Notes: generated from the letters alone by a model not told the origin. Positions 10,701 to 18,998 are shown, numbered from the stretch's first letter. The stretch: 64,000 nt of DNA from JAHRAW01 sp965203265 (GCA_965203265.1 CBDBBV010000002.1:372001-436000), one strand, 5' to 3'. Program-made: numbers and translations.

Positions 10701-10789
10701 TGGCCGTTCAGCGCTTTGCCGTCCCAAGTGAAGGGCAGGGTAACGGCGCGGTCGATGCGCCCGCCGACGGGTAGGCGGGTAGCGGTCAT
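7772..10789 (-). CDS. mgdC: Sarcosine-oxidase-alpha-like subunit, probable N-methylglutamate dehydrogenase subunit C
   Basis: The 1005-residue product has the SoxA domain order: an N-terminal ferredoxin-like domain (GHPGDTLASALLANDVWLVGRSFKYHRPRG region), an FAD/NAD-binding domain (VVGAGPAGLTAAATAARAG near residue 178) and a C-terminal GcvT-like tetrahydrofolate-binding domain (from about residue 600). The ATG at 10789 overlaps the mgdB stop by four bases and gives the normal SoxA start, MTATRLPVGG; the frame is open upstream but overlaps mgdB. In the N-methylglutamate pathway the complex oxidises N-methylglutamate to glutamate and passes the methyl group to tetrahydrofolate. Confidence 0.85.
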   Translation of the reverse strand: MTATRLPVGGRIDRAVTLPFTWDGKALNGHPGDTLASALLANDVWLVGRSFKYHRPRGVMSAGVEESGALVTVGRGDRRDPNVKATVQELYSGLAAIGQNAWPSVRLDAGAVSNLFSRFLPAGFYYKTFMGMRTKRGGTRMWMRYEKLIRRAAGMGAASRQPDPDQYEHGHDFCDVLVVGAGPAGLTAAATAARAGLDVLMVEQEAELGGDLLSQATAQSRAKLAELRAETQSAGVRTMTRTTAFGLYDCVVAGLLERVSDHLAQPAPFQPRQRLWTVRARRIILATGALERSIAFGNNDRPGVMTVAAARTYLNRYGVLPGERIVVATNNDSAYRTAAELAAVGAAVNLLDARLEIRPALQRLADEHGVAVQPASAPGKILGGRRVRALEVARAEGDHWVAASRRRCDLVLVSGGWSPTIHLHSQRGAKPVWNAQLACFLPGEVKSDEPMLVAGAAAGVWDSEQCEISGKAAGTAAAKAAGALGKHIEAIRPPRPGGWENPIRPLYEVKVAGKKSKCLVDPQNDVTADDVRLAHLEGFVSVEHLKRYTTLGMSIDGGKVGNIIGLALMAEALGREIPEVGTTTFRPPYTPISIGALRGRSVGEHFRPLRRPPLHRWNLDHGATMTLAGLWHRPWYFARADETREQANVREAATVRQTVGLCDVTSLGKIAIQGPDAAEFLDRIYTNPFAKLPIGKARYGIMLRDDGMVMDDGTTWRLSESDYFMTTTTAHAAKVLAWLEELLQTRWPALKVHVASVSDQWAGCALAGPKSREVLSACVETPEAVSNEALPFMGVVETSLADGIPCRIARISFSGERAYEIYVPSDYAVAMMERLWGAAEAVGGCLYGLESLGTLRIEKGHVTGAELDGRVTIDDAGLGAMASPRKSFVGDALRKRPQLLRQDRPRLVGVKVKKSGDTFQAGAILCCAERIADCGLGEGWITAVTHSPALGHWIGIGFIAGGHEAWQGKNVVAADPVRTGAGTVAVPVEVVSPHMFDPHGERMRG

Positions 10790-11088
10790 CGTTCTGTCTC
10801 GCGGTCGCGGTGGTTGGCTAGGATTGCGGCCATGCCGTCGTGCGCCGGGCGAACCGCGTGAATTTCGTGGGTTACGGTGTCGCGCTCCACCACTAGCCAT
10901 AATCGGCAGCCGTGAACATGATGCCAAGTTTCGCTCTGCCGCCCGCGAATGTTTTCGCGCATGAACACCGCCGCGTGCCATGCCTCGGCGGTGGCGTCCA
11001 ACGGCGGATATTCCACCGAGGCGTCGCCGCCGTAGGCGAATTCGCTGTGGTCGCGCTCGCCGCAGAAGGGGCAGTTGATGCGGATCAT
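10786..11088 (-). CDS. mgdB: Sarcosine-oxidase-delta-like subunit, probable N-methylglutamate dehydrogenase subunit B
   Basis: This 100-residue protein matches SoxD. The N-terminus MIRINCPFCGERDHSEF carries the zinc ligands Cys6 and Cys9, and a conserved HHVHGCRLWL block follows near residue 56. SoxD is a structural, zinc-binding subunit. The order beta-delta-alpha-gamma on the minus strand is the usual soxBDAG/mgdABCD order. It starts ten bases after the beta-subunit stop. Confidence 0.88.
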   Translation of the reverse strand: MIRINCPFCGERDHSEFAYGGDASVEYPPLDATAEAWHAAVFMRENIRGRQSETWHHVHGCRLWLVVERDTVTHEIHAVRPAHDGMAAILANHRDRETER

Positions 11089-11098
11089 CGGCGGCGCC

Positions 11099-12364
11099 CT
11101 AGCCGTGCAACTTGGGGTCGGGGCCGGCGCCCCGTTCGTCTATGGTCACGCCGCGTTCGAAACGCCGCAGGTCGAAGTCGGCGATGGTGTCGCCGGGGCG
11201 GTCATTGGCGATGAGGTCGGCGAAATGCCAGCCGGAGGCCGGGCCGGCCTTGAATCCACCGTAGTTCCAGCCGGCGTTGAGATAGAGGTTTGCCAGCGGC
11301 GTCTTGCAGATGAACGGCGAGCCGTCCATGCTCATGTCCATGACTCCGGCCCAATGCCGCAACACCCGCACTCTGGCGAGGCAGGGCAGGATGGATGTGG
11401 CGCATTCGGCCATATCCTGCACCGCCGGTAGGTTGCCGCGTTGGGAATAGGATTTGTACCAGTCGAGGTCGGCGCCGAATACCATGCCGCCCTTGTCGGA
11501 TTGGGAGATGTAGAAATGCGCGCCGCCCACGCCGAACACCACTACTTGATCCAGCAACGGCTTGAGCGGCTCGGTTACGCACGCCTGCAACAAGTGGGTT
11601 TCGATGGGTAGATCGCCGAGTTCGGCCATCTGCCACAGGCGCGAGGTGTGGCCGGCCACGGCGAAACCGACCTTGCCGGCGCAAATGCCGCCGCGAGTGG
11701 TTTCGACGGAGTGGATGCGGTCGCCGACTCGGGTTACGCCGGTAACCTCGCAATTCTGGATGATGTCCACGCCGAGTCGGTCGGCGGCGCGCGCGTAGCC
11801 CCACACCGCCGCATCGTGGCGGGCGTTGCCGGCGCGCCGTTGTACCGCCGCGCCGATGATGGGGAAGCGGGCGTTGTGGTAGTCGAGGTGGGGGATGTGC
11901 CGTCTCAGCGTGTCGAGGTTCCACAGCTCGCCATCGGAACCAGTCAGGCGCATGCTGTTGTATCGCCGCGCCGCCGCATCGCGCGCCGCCGGGCTGTGCA
12001 AAAGGGTGATGTGGGCGCGCTGGCTGAACATGACGTTGTAGTTGAGGTCGTGGCTCAGATTCTCCCACAACCGCAGCGAATGTTCGTAGAACTGCCGATT
12101 CCCCGGCATCATGTAGTTGGAGCGCACGATGGTGGTATTGCGCCCGGCATTGCCGCCGCCGAGCCAGCCTTTCTCGAGTACGGCGATGTTGCGTGCTTGG
12201 TGATTCTTCGCCAGATAATACGCGGTCGCCAACCCATGCAAACCGGCGCCGACGATGACGATGTCGTATTCGGCTTTTGGCTGCGGATCCCGCCACACCC
12301 GCTCCCAACCGCGCTGGCCGGTGAGGCCGTTTTTGAAAACGCTCCAAGCGGAATAGTGGGTCAT
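11099..12364 (-). CDS. mgdA: Sarcosine-oxidase-beta-like subunit, probable N-methylglutamate dehydrogenase subunit A
   Basis: This FAD-dependent oxidoreductase of 421 residues belongs to the DAO/SoxB family. It has the SoxB N-terminus (SVFKNGLTGQRGW), a Rossmann motif VGAGLHGLATAYYLA near residue 38 and the block GWLGGGNAGRN, with FAD-binding residues further on. In the heterotetramer this subunit holds the amine oxidation site. Gene order and neighbouring mgs and gmaS genes favour N-methylglutamate over sarcosine as substrate, but the sequence alone does not prove it. Confidence 0.85.
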   Translation of the reverse strand: MTHYSAWSVFKNGLTGQRGWERVWRDPQPKAEYDIVIVGAGLHGLATAYYLAKNHQARNIAVLEKGWLGGGNAGRNTTIVRSNYMMPGNRQFYEHSLRLWENLSHDLNYNVMFSQRAHITLLHSPAARDAAARRYNSMRLTGSDGELWNLDTLRRHIPHLDYHNARFPIIGAAVQRRAGNARHDAAVWGYARAADRLGVDIIQNCEVTGVTRVGDRIHSVETTRGGICAGKVGFAVAGHTSRLWQMAELGDLPIETHLLQACVTEPLKPLLDQVVVFGVGGAHFYISQSDKGGMVFGADLDWYKSYSQRGNLPAVQDMAECATSILPCLARVRVLRHWAGVMDMSMDGSPFICKTPLANLYLNAGWNYGGFKAGPASGWHFADLIANDRPGDTIADFDLRRFERGVTIDERGAGPDPKLHG

Positions 12365-12441
12365 CGTCGCCGTTCCCCCGCGTTGCCTTGCGGCGCGGTT
12401 GATGCTGCCGAGGTTTTCGCCTCACGGCCTGCCATGGCCGG

Positions 12442-12831
12442 TCAGAATTTTCGATACGCCTTCATCAATTCCACCATCGGATGGGACGGGGACATTTGGA
12501 ATTTGATCAATAGTTCGCGGGCGATCATATCCCGATCTTGTTGGTTGTCCGGCAATTCAATATCCGCCGGTACTCGCACCCAGCCGTTGATGTTGCGATC
12601 GAACACCGCGGGTTTACCCTCCTCGTAGCCTAGATGGACATCCTCCAGCCAGTTGAGGTCGTCCCACCCCATGATTTCCATGTATTTTTTCAAAAACGGC
12701 GGGCAGTGTTCCATATCCGCGGTCAGGTTGACATCGTATCGATAGCCGATATGTTGTCCGATTTCCTGTTCGCGGTTGCTGTCGAGGCCGTCGGACTCGA
12801 TGAATTTGTCTACATCTGTGGTCGTGTTCAT
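12442..12831 (-). CDS. Conserved-looking small protein of unknown function in the N-methylglutamate operon
   Basis: I do not recognise this 129-residue protein. It is soluble and acidic, with no signal peptide or membrane segment, and rich in Trp and Asp in the middle (GWDDLNWLEDVHLGYEEG). It ends in a helix-like segment with MVELMKAYRKF. It starts ten bases after mgsC and lies 77 bp before mgdA, on the same strand and with the same base composition, so it is probably part of the operon. A role as an accessory or assembly protein for Mgs or Mgd is only a guess from position. Confidence 0.75.
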   Translation of the reverse strand: MNTTTDVDKFIESDGLDSNREQEIGQHIGYRYDVNLTADMEHCPPFLKKYMEIMGWDDLNWLEDVHLGYEEGKPAVFDRNINGWVRVPADIELPDNQQDRDMIARELLIKFQMSPSHPMVELMKAYRKF

Positions 12832-12841
12832 TTCGATTCTC

Positions 12842-14179
12842 CTAGAAGCGAGTCATCTGCGGTTGGCCGACGGTGTGCTGGGTGCCTGCCAGCGGCACCT
12901 GCGCCATGGCGGAGGCTTCCATGGTGAGCGCCGCCAAGTCCTCCGGCTCGAGAGAGTGAATGTTGGTCTTGCCGCACGCCCGTGCCAGCATCTGGCATTC
13001 GATGGTCAGGGTATGCAGGAAATTGTAGACGCGCTCGGCCGCCTCGTCGGGATTCAGCCGGCGGCGCAGTTGCGGATCCTGCGTGGCGATGCCCACCGGG
13101 CAACGGCCGGTATGGCAATGGTAGCAGTAGCCGGCTTCCACGCCCATTTCCTTGGGGAAATCCGCTTCCGGTATGGCCTTGTTGCAGTTCAGCGCCATCA
13201 TCGCCGAGTGCCCGATGGCAATCGCATCCGCGCCCAGCGCCAGCGCCTTGGCGACATCGCCGCCGTTGCGAATGCCGCCGGCGTATACCAATGAAATCTC
13301 GCCGCTCTTGCCGACATCGTCGAGGGCGCGGCGGGCTTGGCGGATGGCGGAAATTCCGGGCACGCCGGTCTCTTCGGTGGCCAGATGGGGGCCGGCGCCG
13401 GTGCCGCCCTCCATGCCGTCCATGTAGATGGAATCCGGCCCGGTCTTGGCCGCCATGCGCACATCGTCGTATACCCGCGCCGCCCCCAGTTTCAGCTGAA
13501 TCGGCACCTCGCCGTTAGTCGCTTCGCGGATTTCATCGATCTTCAGGGCGAGATCGTCCGGGCCGAGCCAGTCCGGATGGCGCGCCGGAGAGCGCTGGTC
13601 GATGCCGGCGGGCAGGGAGCGCATTTCGGCCACTTGATCGGTAACCTTCTGCCCCATCAGGTGGCCGCCGAGGCCGACCTTGCAACCCTGGCCGATGAAG
13701 AACTCCACGGCGTCGGCGAGGCGCAGGTGATTCGGGTTGAAGCCGTAGCGGGATTGGATGCACTGATACAGCCATTTTTCCGAATAGCGCCGCTCGTCGG
13801 GCAGCATACCGCCCTCGCCGGAGCAGGTGGCGGTGCCGGCCATGGTGGCGCCGCGCGCCAACGCGGTCTTGGCCTCGTAGGAGAGCGCGCCGAAACTCAT
13901 GCCGGTGATGTAGATCGGGATGTCCAGTTTGAGCGGGCGCTTGGCCTTGGGGCCGATGATGGTCTCGGTCAGGCATTTTTCGCGATAGCCTTCGATGACG
14001 AATCTAGTCAGCGTGCCCGGCAGGAAGGTCAGGTCGTCCCAGCTCGGTATATTCTTGAACAGGGAGAAGCCGCGCATGCGGTATCTGCCGAGTTCCGATT
14101 TAATGTGGATATCGTCGATGACATGCGGCGAGAAGATGAAACTGTCGCCGAGTCGATGGGGGTCGCGGTTTGTGGTCAT
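12842..14179 (-). CDS. mgsC: FMN-binding glutamate-synthase-like protein, N-methylglutamate synthase subunit C
   Basis: The 445-residue protein corresponds to the FMN-binding TIM-barrel domain of glutamate synthase (GltB central domain; GlxD-like). It has motifs PIYITGMSFGALS, GEGGMLPDER, MDGMEGGTGAGP and GGIRNGGDVAKALALGADAIAIG, and a Cys cluster CYHCHTGRCPVGIAT that fits the 3Fe-4S site of glutamate synthases. The ATG at 14179 gives the conserved start; upstream codons in the frame have no similarity. With MgsA and MgsB it would form N-methylglutamate from gamma-glutamylmethylamide and 2-oxoglutarate. Here it is split from mgsB by two membrane-protein genes. Confidence 0.85.
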   Translation of the reverse strand: MTTNRDPHRLGDSFIFSPHVIDDIHIKSELGRYRMRGFSLFKNIPSWDDLTFLPGTLTRFVIEGYREKCLTETIIGPKAKRPLKLDIPIYITGMSFGALSYEAKTALARGATMAGTATCSGEGGMLPDERRYSEKWLYQCIQSRYGFNPNHLRLADAVEFFIGQGCKVGLGGHLMGQKVTDQVAEMRSLPAGIDQRSPARHPDWLGPDDLALKIDEIREATNGEVPIQLKLGAARVYDDVRMAAKTGPDSIYMDGMEGGTGAGPHLATEETGVPGISAIRQARRALDDVGKSGEISLVYAGGIRNGGDVAKALALGADAIAIGHSAMMALNCNKAIPEADFPKEMGVEAGYCYHCHTGRCPVGIATQDPQLRRRLNPDEAAERVYNFLHTLTIECQMLARACGKTNIHSLEPEDLAALTMEASAMAQVPLAGTQHTVGQPQMTRF

Positions 14180-14205
14180 TGGAGTGGTCCAGTTGTTGAG
14201 TTGGG

Positions 14206-14688
14206 TCAATCGGTATCGGCAGTTTGCTCGAAACGCACCGGTTCCGGATCGATGCTTCGGCATACCACCACGGTACCGGCAATTTTGTCGTGCCAGCCTT
14301 GCTTGCGTTTGTCGAATGCAACCCAGAGAAAGCCGAGGAAAAGGGGTAGGGTGGAAATGATGTAGGCCAGATATCGTCCGATGCATTGGCCGGTTGATGG
14401 TCTGCCGCCGCTGCGGGCGTCGCAAATTTTGGCGGAAATTACCATCTTGCCGGGGGTTGCGGATTTGTACACCCAGAACAGGATTGTGGCGATGGCGGGG
14501 AACAGGTAGCCGATGAAGAAATCCGCCGGGCCTTGTATCACTGCATCGGAATACAGGTAGGCATCGTCGTAGATCGAAAGCAGTATGGGTACGATGATAA
14601 CCATGATGATTAGCGAATCGATGAGCGTGGCGAGGAATCGCCGCCAGAATCCGGCGTATTGGATGTTTTGGGTGTCGGTGATGGTCAT
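14206..14688 (-). CDS. RDD family membrane protein
   Basis: This 160-residue protein has the RDD pattern: an N-terminal block YAGFWRRFLATLIDSLIIMV with Arg and Asp, two further hydrophobic segments, and WVAFDKRKQGWHDKIAGTVVV near the end. RDD proteins are small membrane proteins, mostly of unknown role; some are implicated in ion exchange or stress. I use the ATG at 14688; a Met 11 codons upstream is possible. It lies between mgsC (26 bp) and a second membrane protein, interrupting the mgs genes. Its composition is somewhat more AT-rich than its neighbours. Confidence 0.85.
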   Translation of the reverse strand: MTITDTQNIQYAGFWRRFLATLIDSLIIMVIIVPILLSIYDDAYLYSDAVIQGPADFFIGYLFPAIATILFWVYKSATPGKMVISAKICDARSGGRPSTGQCIGRYLAYIISTLPLFLGFLWVAFDKRKQGWHDKIAGTVVVCRSIDPEPVRFEQTADTD

Positions 14689-14763
14689 GGGTTTGATCTT
14701 GGTTGAGAAGATAACAGTCAAATGATCAGCGTATTTTCATTCGGGCATCAAGGTATCTTTAAA

Positions 14764-15642
14764 CTAACGCAGCGGGTCAGGTTGCCACGAATTGTAGTTC
14801 TTTATCGATACTTGCGGCGGCCATGGTGTGAATTTAGCAGGAATTCCTTTAGCCATGTAGCGAAAAACAAAGTAACCAACAATACCGCAGGCGGTTGTTC
14901 CCAGCAACATGATCCAGTCATTTTTTGCTAAGGTGTTGTCCAACAAGAATGGGGTGAATTTGATCAAGGTTTCTACTCCGACAAAATTGATAAATGTTTC
15001 TATGCCGATAAAAAACGTGTCGGCATAAATCCATATAAATACGATTGCACCAGAAACCCAACACAAGCAACCACGATCAAACGCATGTGCACGCATAATT
15101 ACATTAGAAAATTGAACCCACCTTTTTTGTGGGAGATGATAGAAATAGGTTTCGAGTGTATCCTCAATTGATTTAATAGATTTTCGATTTGAAACGATAG
15201 TTTCATCTAGTTCCAAGACTGTTTCTCGCGGAGAATCGTCCGTCTCTGTTTGTGCACGATCTTTCCTCCTATTCTTCTGTTCTTCTGCTGTTTTTATATT
15301 TTTCCACGCTTGTTCATGGGTAGCGGATAATTGAGCAAAATTTTTCCGCTCATCATCTGAAAGCCAAAAATCCGATTCATTCCCTTTCAAATTGTTGTAG
15401 TTTTTTTTGAATTTTATCCAGTAATACAGCGAACCGCCAAACAAGACAAATGGCGTAGCAATAATTATCAATCCCGGCACAGCCACAATAAGCAGGACGA
15501 TTAAAGTAAAAGTCTTATATCTCGTCACCGCCACAATAAACAGGCCGATAAGTATGCCAATAAGCCAGCCGAATAAACGCGGCAGAAATGGCAGAAGCAG
15601 GACAAATAAAATCAGTGTAATGAGTGCTGGAGGAAAATTCAT
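14764..15642 (-). CDS. Membrane protein of unknown function
   Basis: The 292-residue protein begins with three closely spaced hydrophobic segments (residues about 5-75). A charged, probably coiled region follows (about 85-165, rich in Glu, Lys, Arg and Gln), then two or three more hydrophobic segments (about 195-265) and a Pro-rich tail. I recognise no family. The gene is clearly more AT-rich than the flanking mgs genes and uses many AAA, TTT and ATT codons, which suggests it was acquired separately. It starts 28 bp after mgsB and could be co-transcribed with the operon. Confidence 0.75.
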   Translation of the reverse strand: MNFPPALITLILFVLLLPFLPRLFGWLIGILIGLFIVAVTRYKTFTLIVLLIVAVPGLIIIATPFVLFGGSLYYWIKFKKNYNNLKGNESDFWLSDDERKNFAQLSATHEQAWKNIKTAEEQKNRRKDRAQTETDDSPRETVLELDETIVSNRKSIKSIEDTLETYFYHLPQKRWVQFSNVIMRAHAFDRGCLCWVSGAIVFIWIYADTFFIGIETFINFVGVETLIKFTPFLLDNTLAKNDWIMLLGTTACGIVGYFVFRYMAKGIPAKFTPWPPQVSIKNYNSWQPDPLR

Positions 15643-15669
15643 ATCGTATAACCGGAGGTGAAGTGCTAG

Positions 15670-16521
15670 TTACAAAACCAACTTCTTCTCACTAGGCTCC
15701 AAATTATCATAATTCCACAACTGCTTCCCGGAGACGAATTTCTTCATATTCTCCACCCCGCAAGCCGGCTCCAGCCCATACATCGCCAGTTTCCGCTCCA
15801 GCCATTTCGCGTCCATTTCGGTCAATTCCGCGGGCACGCAGTCGACGCCGAGGTCTTTTACCTTGCCGCCCACATAGATGGTGCCGTCGTACATGGAATC
15901 GCCGAGATTCTTGCCGGCGTCGCCGCAGATGACCATACGGCCGCGTTGCATCATGAAGCCGGAGAAGGCGCCGGTGGCGCCGCCGACTAGGATGGTGCCG
16001 CCCTTTTGGTCGATGCCGGTGCGCGAGCCGACATCGCCTCGGCACACCAGATCGCCGCCGCGAATGGCCGCGCCGAAGGTGGAGCCGGCGTTTTTGTCGA
16101 TGACCACCACGCCGGCCATCATGTTCTCGGCGCAGGACCAGCCGACTCGCCCGCTAACATGGATGTTCGGGCCGTCGCTCAGGCCGCAGCCGAAGTAGCC
16201 CAGACTGCCCTTGAAGTGGAGTCGCAGGCGGTTGAGGAAGCCGACTCCGACACCGTGGCGGGCGCGCGGGTTTTTTACCGTGATGGTGCCCACTCCGTTC
16301 TGCATGAGTTCACGGATTTTGCGGTTGATTTCGCTCGACTCCATATCCACCGCATCGAATTCCGCCTTCTCGTCGAAATCGACCTCGAAGGACCACGGAT
16401 AGGTGAAGGACTCACCCTCGGCGGCGTTGAAGAACACCTGTTGGGCGCGCCCAGCCAGTTGCTCGGTGTGCAGTCCCATATCGTGGGATTTATGCCCGGA
16501 TTCGCGGGTTATGTTCGCCAT
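15670..16521 (-). CDS. mgsB: GXGXG-domain protein, N-methylglutamate synthase subunit B
   Basis: This 283-residue protein matches the C-terminal GXGXG beta-helix domain of glutamate synthase alpha subunit (GlxC-like). It has a run of glycine repeats from about residue 110 to 230 (FGCGLSDGPNIHVSG, IRGGDLVCRGDVG, GGTILVGGATGAFSG, DGTIYVGGKV). In glutamate synthase this domain is structural and links the amidotransferase and FMN domains. The start overlaps the mgsA stop by 13 bases, which indicates translational coupling. Confidence 0.86.
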   Translation of the reverse strand: MANITRESGHKSHDMGLHTEQLAGRAQQVFFNAAEGESFTYPWSFEVDFDEKAEFDAVDMESSEINRKIRELMQNGVGTITVKNPRARHGVGVGFLNRLRLHFKGSLGYFGCGLSDGPNIHVSGRVGWSCAENMMAGVVVIDKNAGSTFGAAIRGGDLVCRGDVGSRTGIDQKGGTILVGGATGAFSGFMMQRGRMVICGDAGKNLGDSMYDGTIYVGGKVKDLGVDCVPAELTEMDAKWLERKLAMYGLEPACGVENMKKFVSGKQLWNYDNLEPSEKKLVL

Positions 16522-17444
16522 ACTCTTACCTCCCCCTCATATGGGTCCCAGGTTTCGATTTCGTTGGGGAATATGCTGCGAATGGCGACCTCCTCGGAAG
16601 CCAGTCCGATGAAATCGTCGCTTTCGTACAGCACCATGGGCTTGGCCGCCATCACATCTTTGGCCATGCCGAGTTGATCGCTGGTGGCCACCAGATAGGT
16701 GAACACGCCATCGAGTTCGTCCACCGAGCGCCACATGGCCGTTTCCAGATCGTCCCCCTGATCGATTCGATCGGCGATATACACCGCGATCAATTCGGAA
16801 TCGCAGTTGGACACGAAGCGGTGGCCGCGGCGCTCCATTTCCCGGCGGAAAGTCCAGTAATTGGTCAGCTGGCCGTTGTGTACCACGGAAACATCGTTGA
16901 ACGGATAGGCCCAGTACGGATGCGCCGAGCGAATATCCACATCGGACTCGGTGGCCATGCGGGTGTGGCCGATGGCGTGGGTGCCGGTGAAAGTGGATAG
17001 ATCGTATTGGTTCGATACATCGGCGGCGTCCCCCAGATCCTTGACCAACTCGAGGGCGCGGCCGATGGACAGAATTTCCGCATGGGGGGTGGATTCCACC
17101 CAGTCGGCCAACTTGCGCATGTCGCCGTCGTAGGCGAAGGTGTAGCGGTGGGCGTATTCGGTCTTTTGCTCCTTGTCGATCATCTGTACGCCCAGTTTAG
17201 CCAGCCGCTGGTCGATCATTTCCCGCCGCTCGACCACCTGATCGTGAATTTCCAAGCCCTTGCGCATGTCCTCCTGCTCGGCCACCTTGAAGCGCATCAC
17301 ATAGCGATTATCTTCCGGGCTGCCGTACAGCGCGAAGCCGGTGGAGTCCGGCCCGCGATGCTTGAGCGACTGCAACATCGCCGTCATTTCCGCGCCGATG
17401 TCCGATCTTTTGCCTCTATGGATGAGTCCGGCGATTCCACACAT
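16509..17444 (-). CDS. mgsA: Class II glutamine amidotransferase domain protein, N-methylglutamate synthase subunit A
   Basis: The 311-residue protein starts MCGIAGLIHRG, so Cys2 becomes the N-terminal nucleophile after Met removal, as in GlxB and GltB amidotransferase domains. Other family features are RGPDSTGFALYG, HTRMATESDVD and the NGQLTNY block. In N-methylglutamate synthase this subunit would release methylamine from gamma-glutamylmethylamide for the transfer catalysed with MgsC. It begins 48 bp after gmaS on the same strand. Confidence 0.86.
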   Translation of the reverse strand: MCGIAGLIHRGKRSDIGAEMTAMLQSLKHRGPDSTGFALYGSPEDNRYVMRFKVAEQEDMRKGLEIHDQVVERREMIDQRLAKLGVQMIDKEQKTEYAHRYTFAYDGDMRKLADWVESTPHAEILSIGRALELVKDLGDAADVSNQYDLSTFTGTHAIGHTRMATESDVDIRSAHPYWAYPFNDVSVVHNGQLTNYWTFRREMERRGHRFVSNCDSELIAVYIADRIDQGDDLETAMWRSVDELDGVFTYLVATSDQLGMAKDVMAAKPMVLYESDDFIGLASEEVAIRSIFPNEIETWDPYEGEVRVWRT

Positions 17445-17492
17445 AAAATTCGTCTCCCGTTTCAGATTGGTCAGGTTAGCGGGGCTACCGCA

Positions 17493-18998
17493 TTATGGCA
17501 GGCAATCGAGATACTGCTCGATATCCCAGTTGGTAACCGTGTGGTTGAATTTCTCCCACTCGTCGTTCTTGTAATGCCGATAGACCTTGTACATATCCCC
17601 CGGCATGGCGGCGCGAATGACCTCGTCCTTTTCCAGCTCCTGCAGCGCGTCTCCCAGAGTCATAGGGAGTTTGGTAACCAGTTTGCCGGCCTCCATGGCC
17701 TCGTAGATGTTGCGCTCCTCGGGTTCGCCCGGATCGAGTTTCTGTGCCAAGCCGTCGTCGAAAGCCTTCAACAGCGCCGCCGCCATCAGGTAGGGATTGA
17801 CCATGGAATCCACCGAGCGGTATTCGAAGCGACCCGGCGCCGAAACCCGCAGCGCGCAAGTGCGATTCTGGAAACCCCAGTCGGCGAACACCGGCGCCCA
17901 AAAGCCGGTATCCCACAGGCGGCGATAGGAATTGACCGTGGACGAACCGATGGCGGTGAGCGCCTTGAGGTGTCGGATCACGCCGCCGATGGCGTTGAGC
18001 CCCACCGGGCCCGGCTTGACCGGATCGAGCTTTTCGTCCGGCAGGAAGTGGTTGGTGCCGCCTTGCTGATAGGAGAAGACATCCTCCAGTCCGGGCAGGG
18101 GAGATTGATGCAGGTTGTTGACCTCGCCGCCGCCATCGCTCCACAGGGATACATTGTGGTGGCAGCCGGAGGCGGAAACATTCATGAACGGTTTCGACAT
18201 GAAGCAGGCGTGCAAGTTCTTTTCCCGCGCCACCTGCGCGCAGATCTGGCGATAGGTGGTCAGGCGATCCGAATTCCGCATGGGCACATCGAACATCCAG
18301 TTCAGCTCGAGTTGCCCCGGCGCGTCCTCGTGGTCGCCTTGAATCATATCCAGCCCCATGGCTTGGCCGTATTCGATCACCCGCATGAAGGCCGGGCGCA
18401 ATTCCTCGAATTGGTCGATGTGGTAGCAGTTGGGCTTGGTCACGCCGCCGCGCAGCTCGCGATTTTCGTCCAGTTTGAGCCACATCATCTCCGGCTCGGT
18501 GCCGATTCGCATGTGCAGGCCGTGCTTCTTTTTGAACTCGTCGTGGATGAGGCGCAGATTGCCGCGGCAGTCCGAAGTCAGGTGGGCGCCGGGGTTGACC
18601 CGTTCCTCGCGATTGCGAAAGCAGGTGCAGAATACGCGGGCGATGCGCTTGTCCCAGGGCAGTTGGACGAAGGTTTCCGGATCGGCGATGCCCACCAGCT
18701 CCGACGCTTCCGGGCCGTAGCCGATGTAGTCGCCGTGGCGATCGATGAAGAGGTTGGCGGTGGAGCCGTAGACCAGCTGAAAGCCCCTTTCCGCAACGCG
18801 CTCCCAGTGATCCGCGGGGATACCCTTGCCGACTATGCGGCCGGTAACCGAGACGAATTGGAAATAGATGTAGGTGATGCCCAGTTCCGTGATTTTCTCC
18901 CGAACGTGCTTGACCATCTCCTTGCGCCCGGGGGCGTTGACATGGCGTTCGAGATCGGTGGAATTTTGGGTGCGGGTGGTGCTTTTTTTCCGAGCCAT
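17493..18998 (-). CDS. gmaS: Glutamine-synthetase-family ligase, probable gamma-glutamylmethylamide synthetase
   Basis: The 501-residue protein has the glutamine synthetase fold: an N-terminal beta-grasp part, GTEPEMM and DHEDAPGQLELN for metal and glutamate binding, and the catalytic region GCHHNVSLW plus VNSYRR. It heads the operon in front of mgsA, so its most likely job is ATP-dependent ligation of methylamine to glutamate. The sequence is not a standard housekeeping GlnA. A second family member lies at 20978, so which one is the true GmaS is open. An upstream operator-like region is shared with the divergent gntR gene. Confidence 0.78.
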   Translation of the reverse strand: MARKKSTTRTQNSTDLERHVNAPGRKEMVKHVREKITELGITYIYFQFVSVTGRIVGKGIPADHWERVAERGFQLVYGSTANLFIDRHGDYIGYGPEASELVGIADPETFVQLPWDKRIARVFCTCFRNREERVNPGAHLTSDCRGNLRLIHDEFKKKHGLHMRIGTEPEMMWLKLDENRELRGGVTKPNCYHIDQFEELRPAFMRVIEYGQAMGLDMIQGDHEDAPGQLELNWMFDVPMRNSDRLTTYRQICAQVAREKNLHACFMSKPFMNVSASGCHHNVSLWSDGGGEVNNLHQSPLPGLEDVFSYQQGGTNHFLPDEKLDPVKPGPVGLNAIGGVIRHLKALTAIGSSTVNSYRRLWDTGFWAPVFADWGFQNRTCALRVSAPGRFEYRSVDSMVNPYLMAAALLKAFDDGLAQKLDPGEPEERNIYEAMEAGKLVTKLPMTLGDALQELEKDEVIRAAMPGDMYKVYRHYKNDEWEKFNHTVTNWDIEQYLDCLP

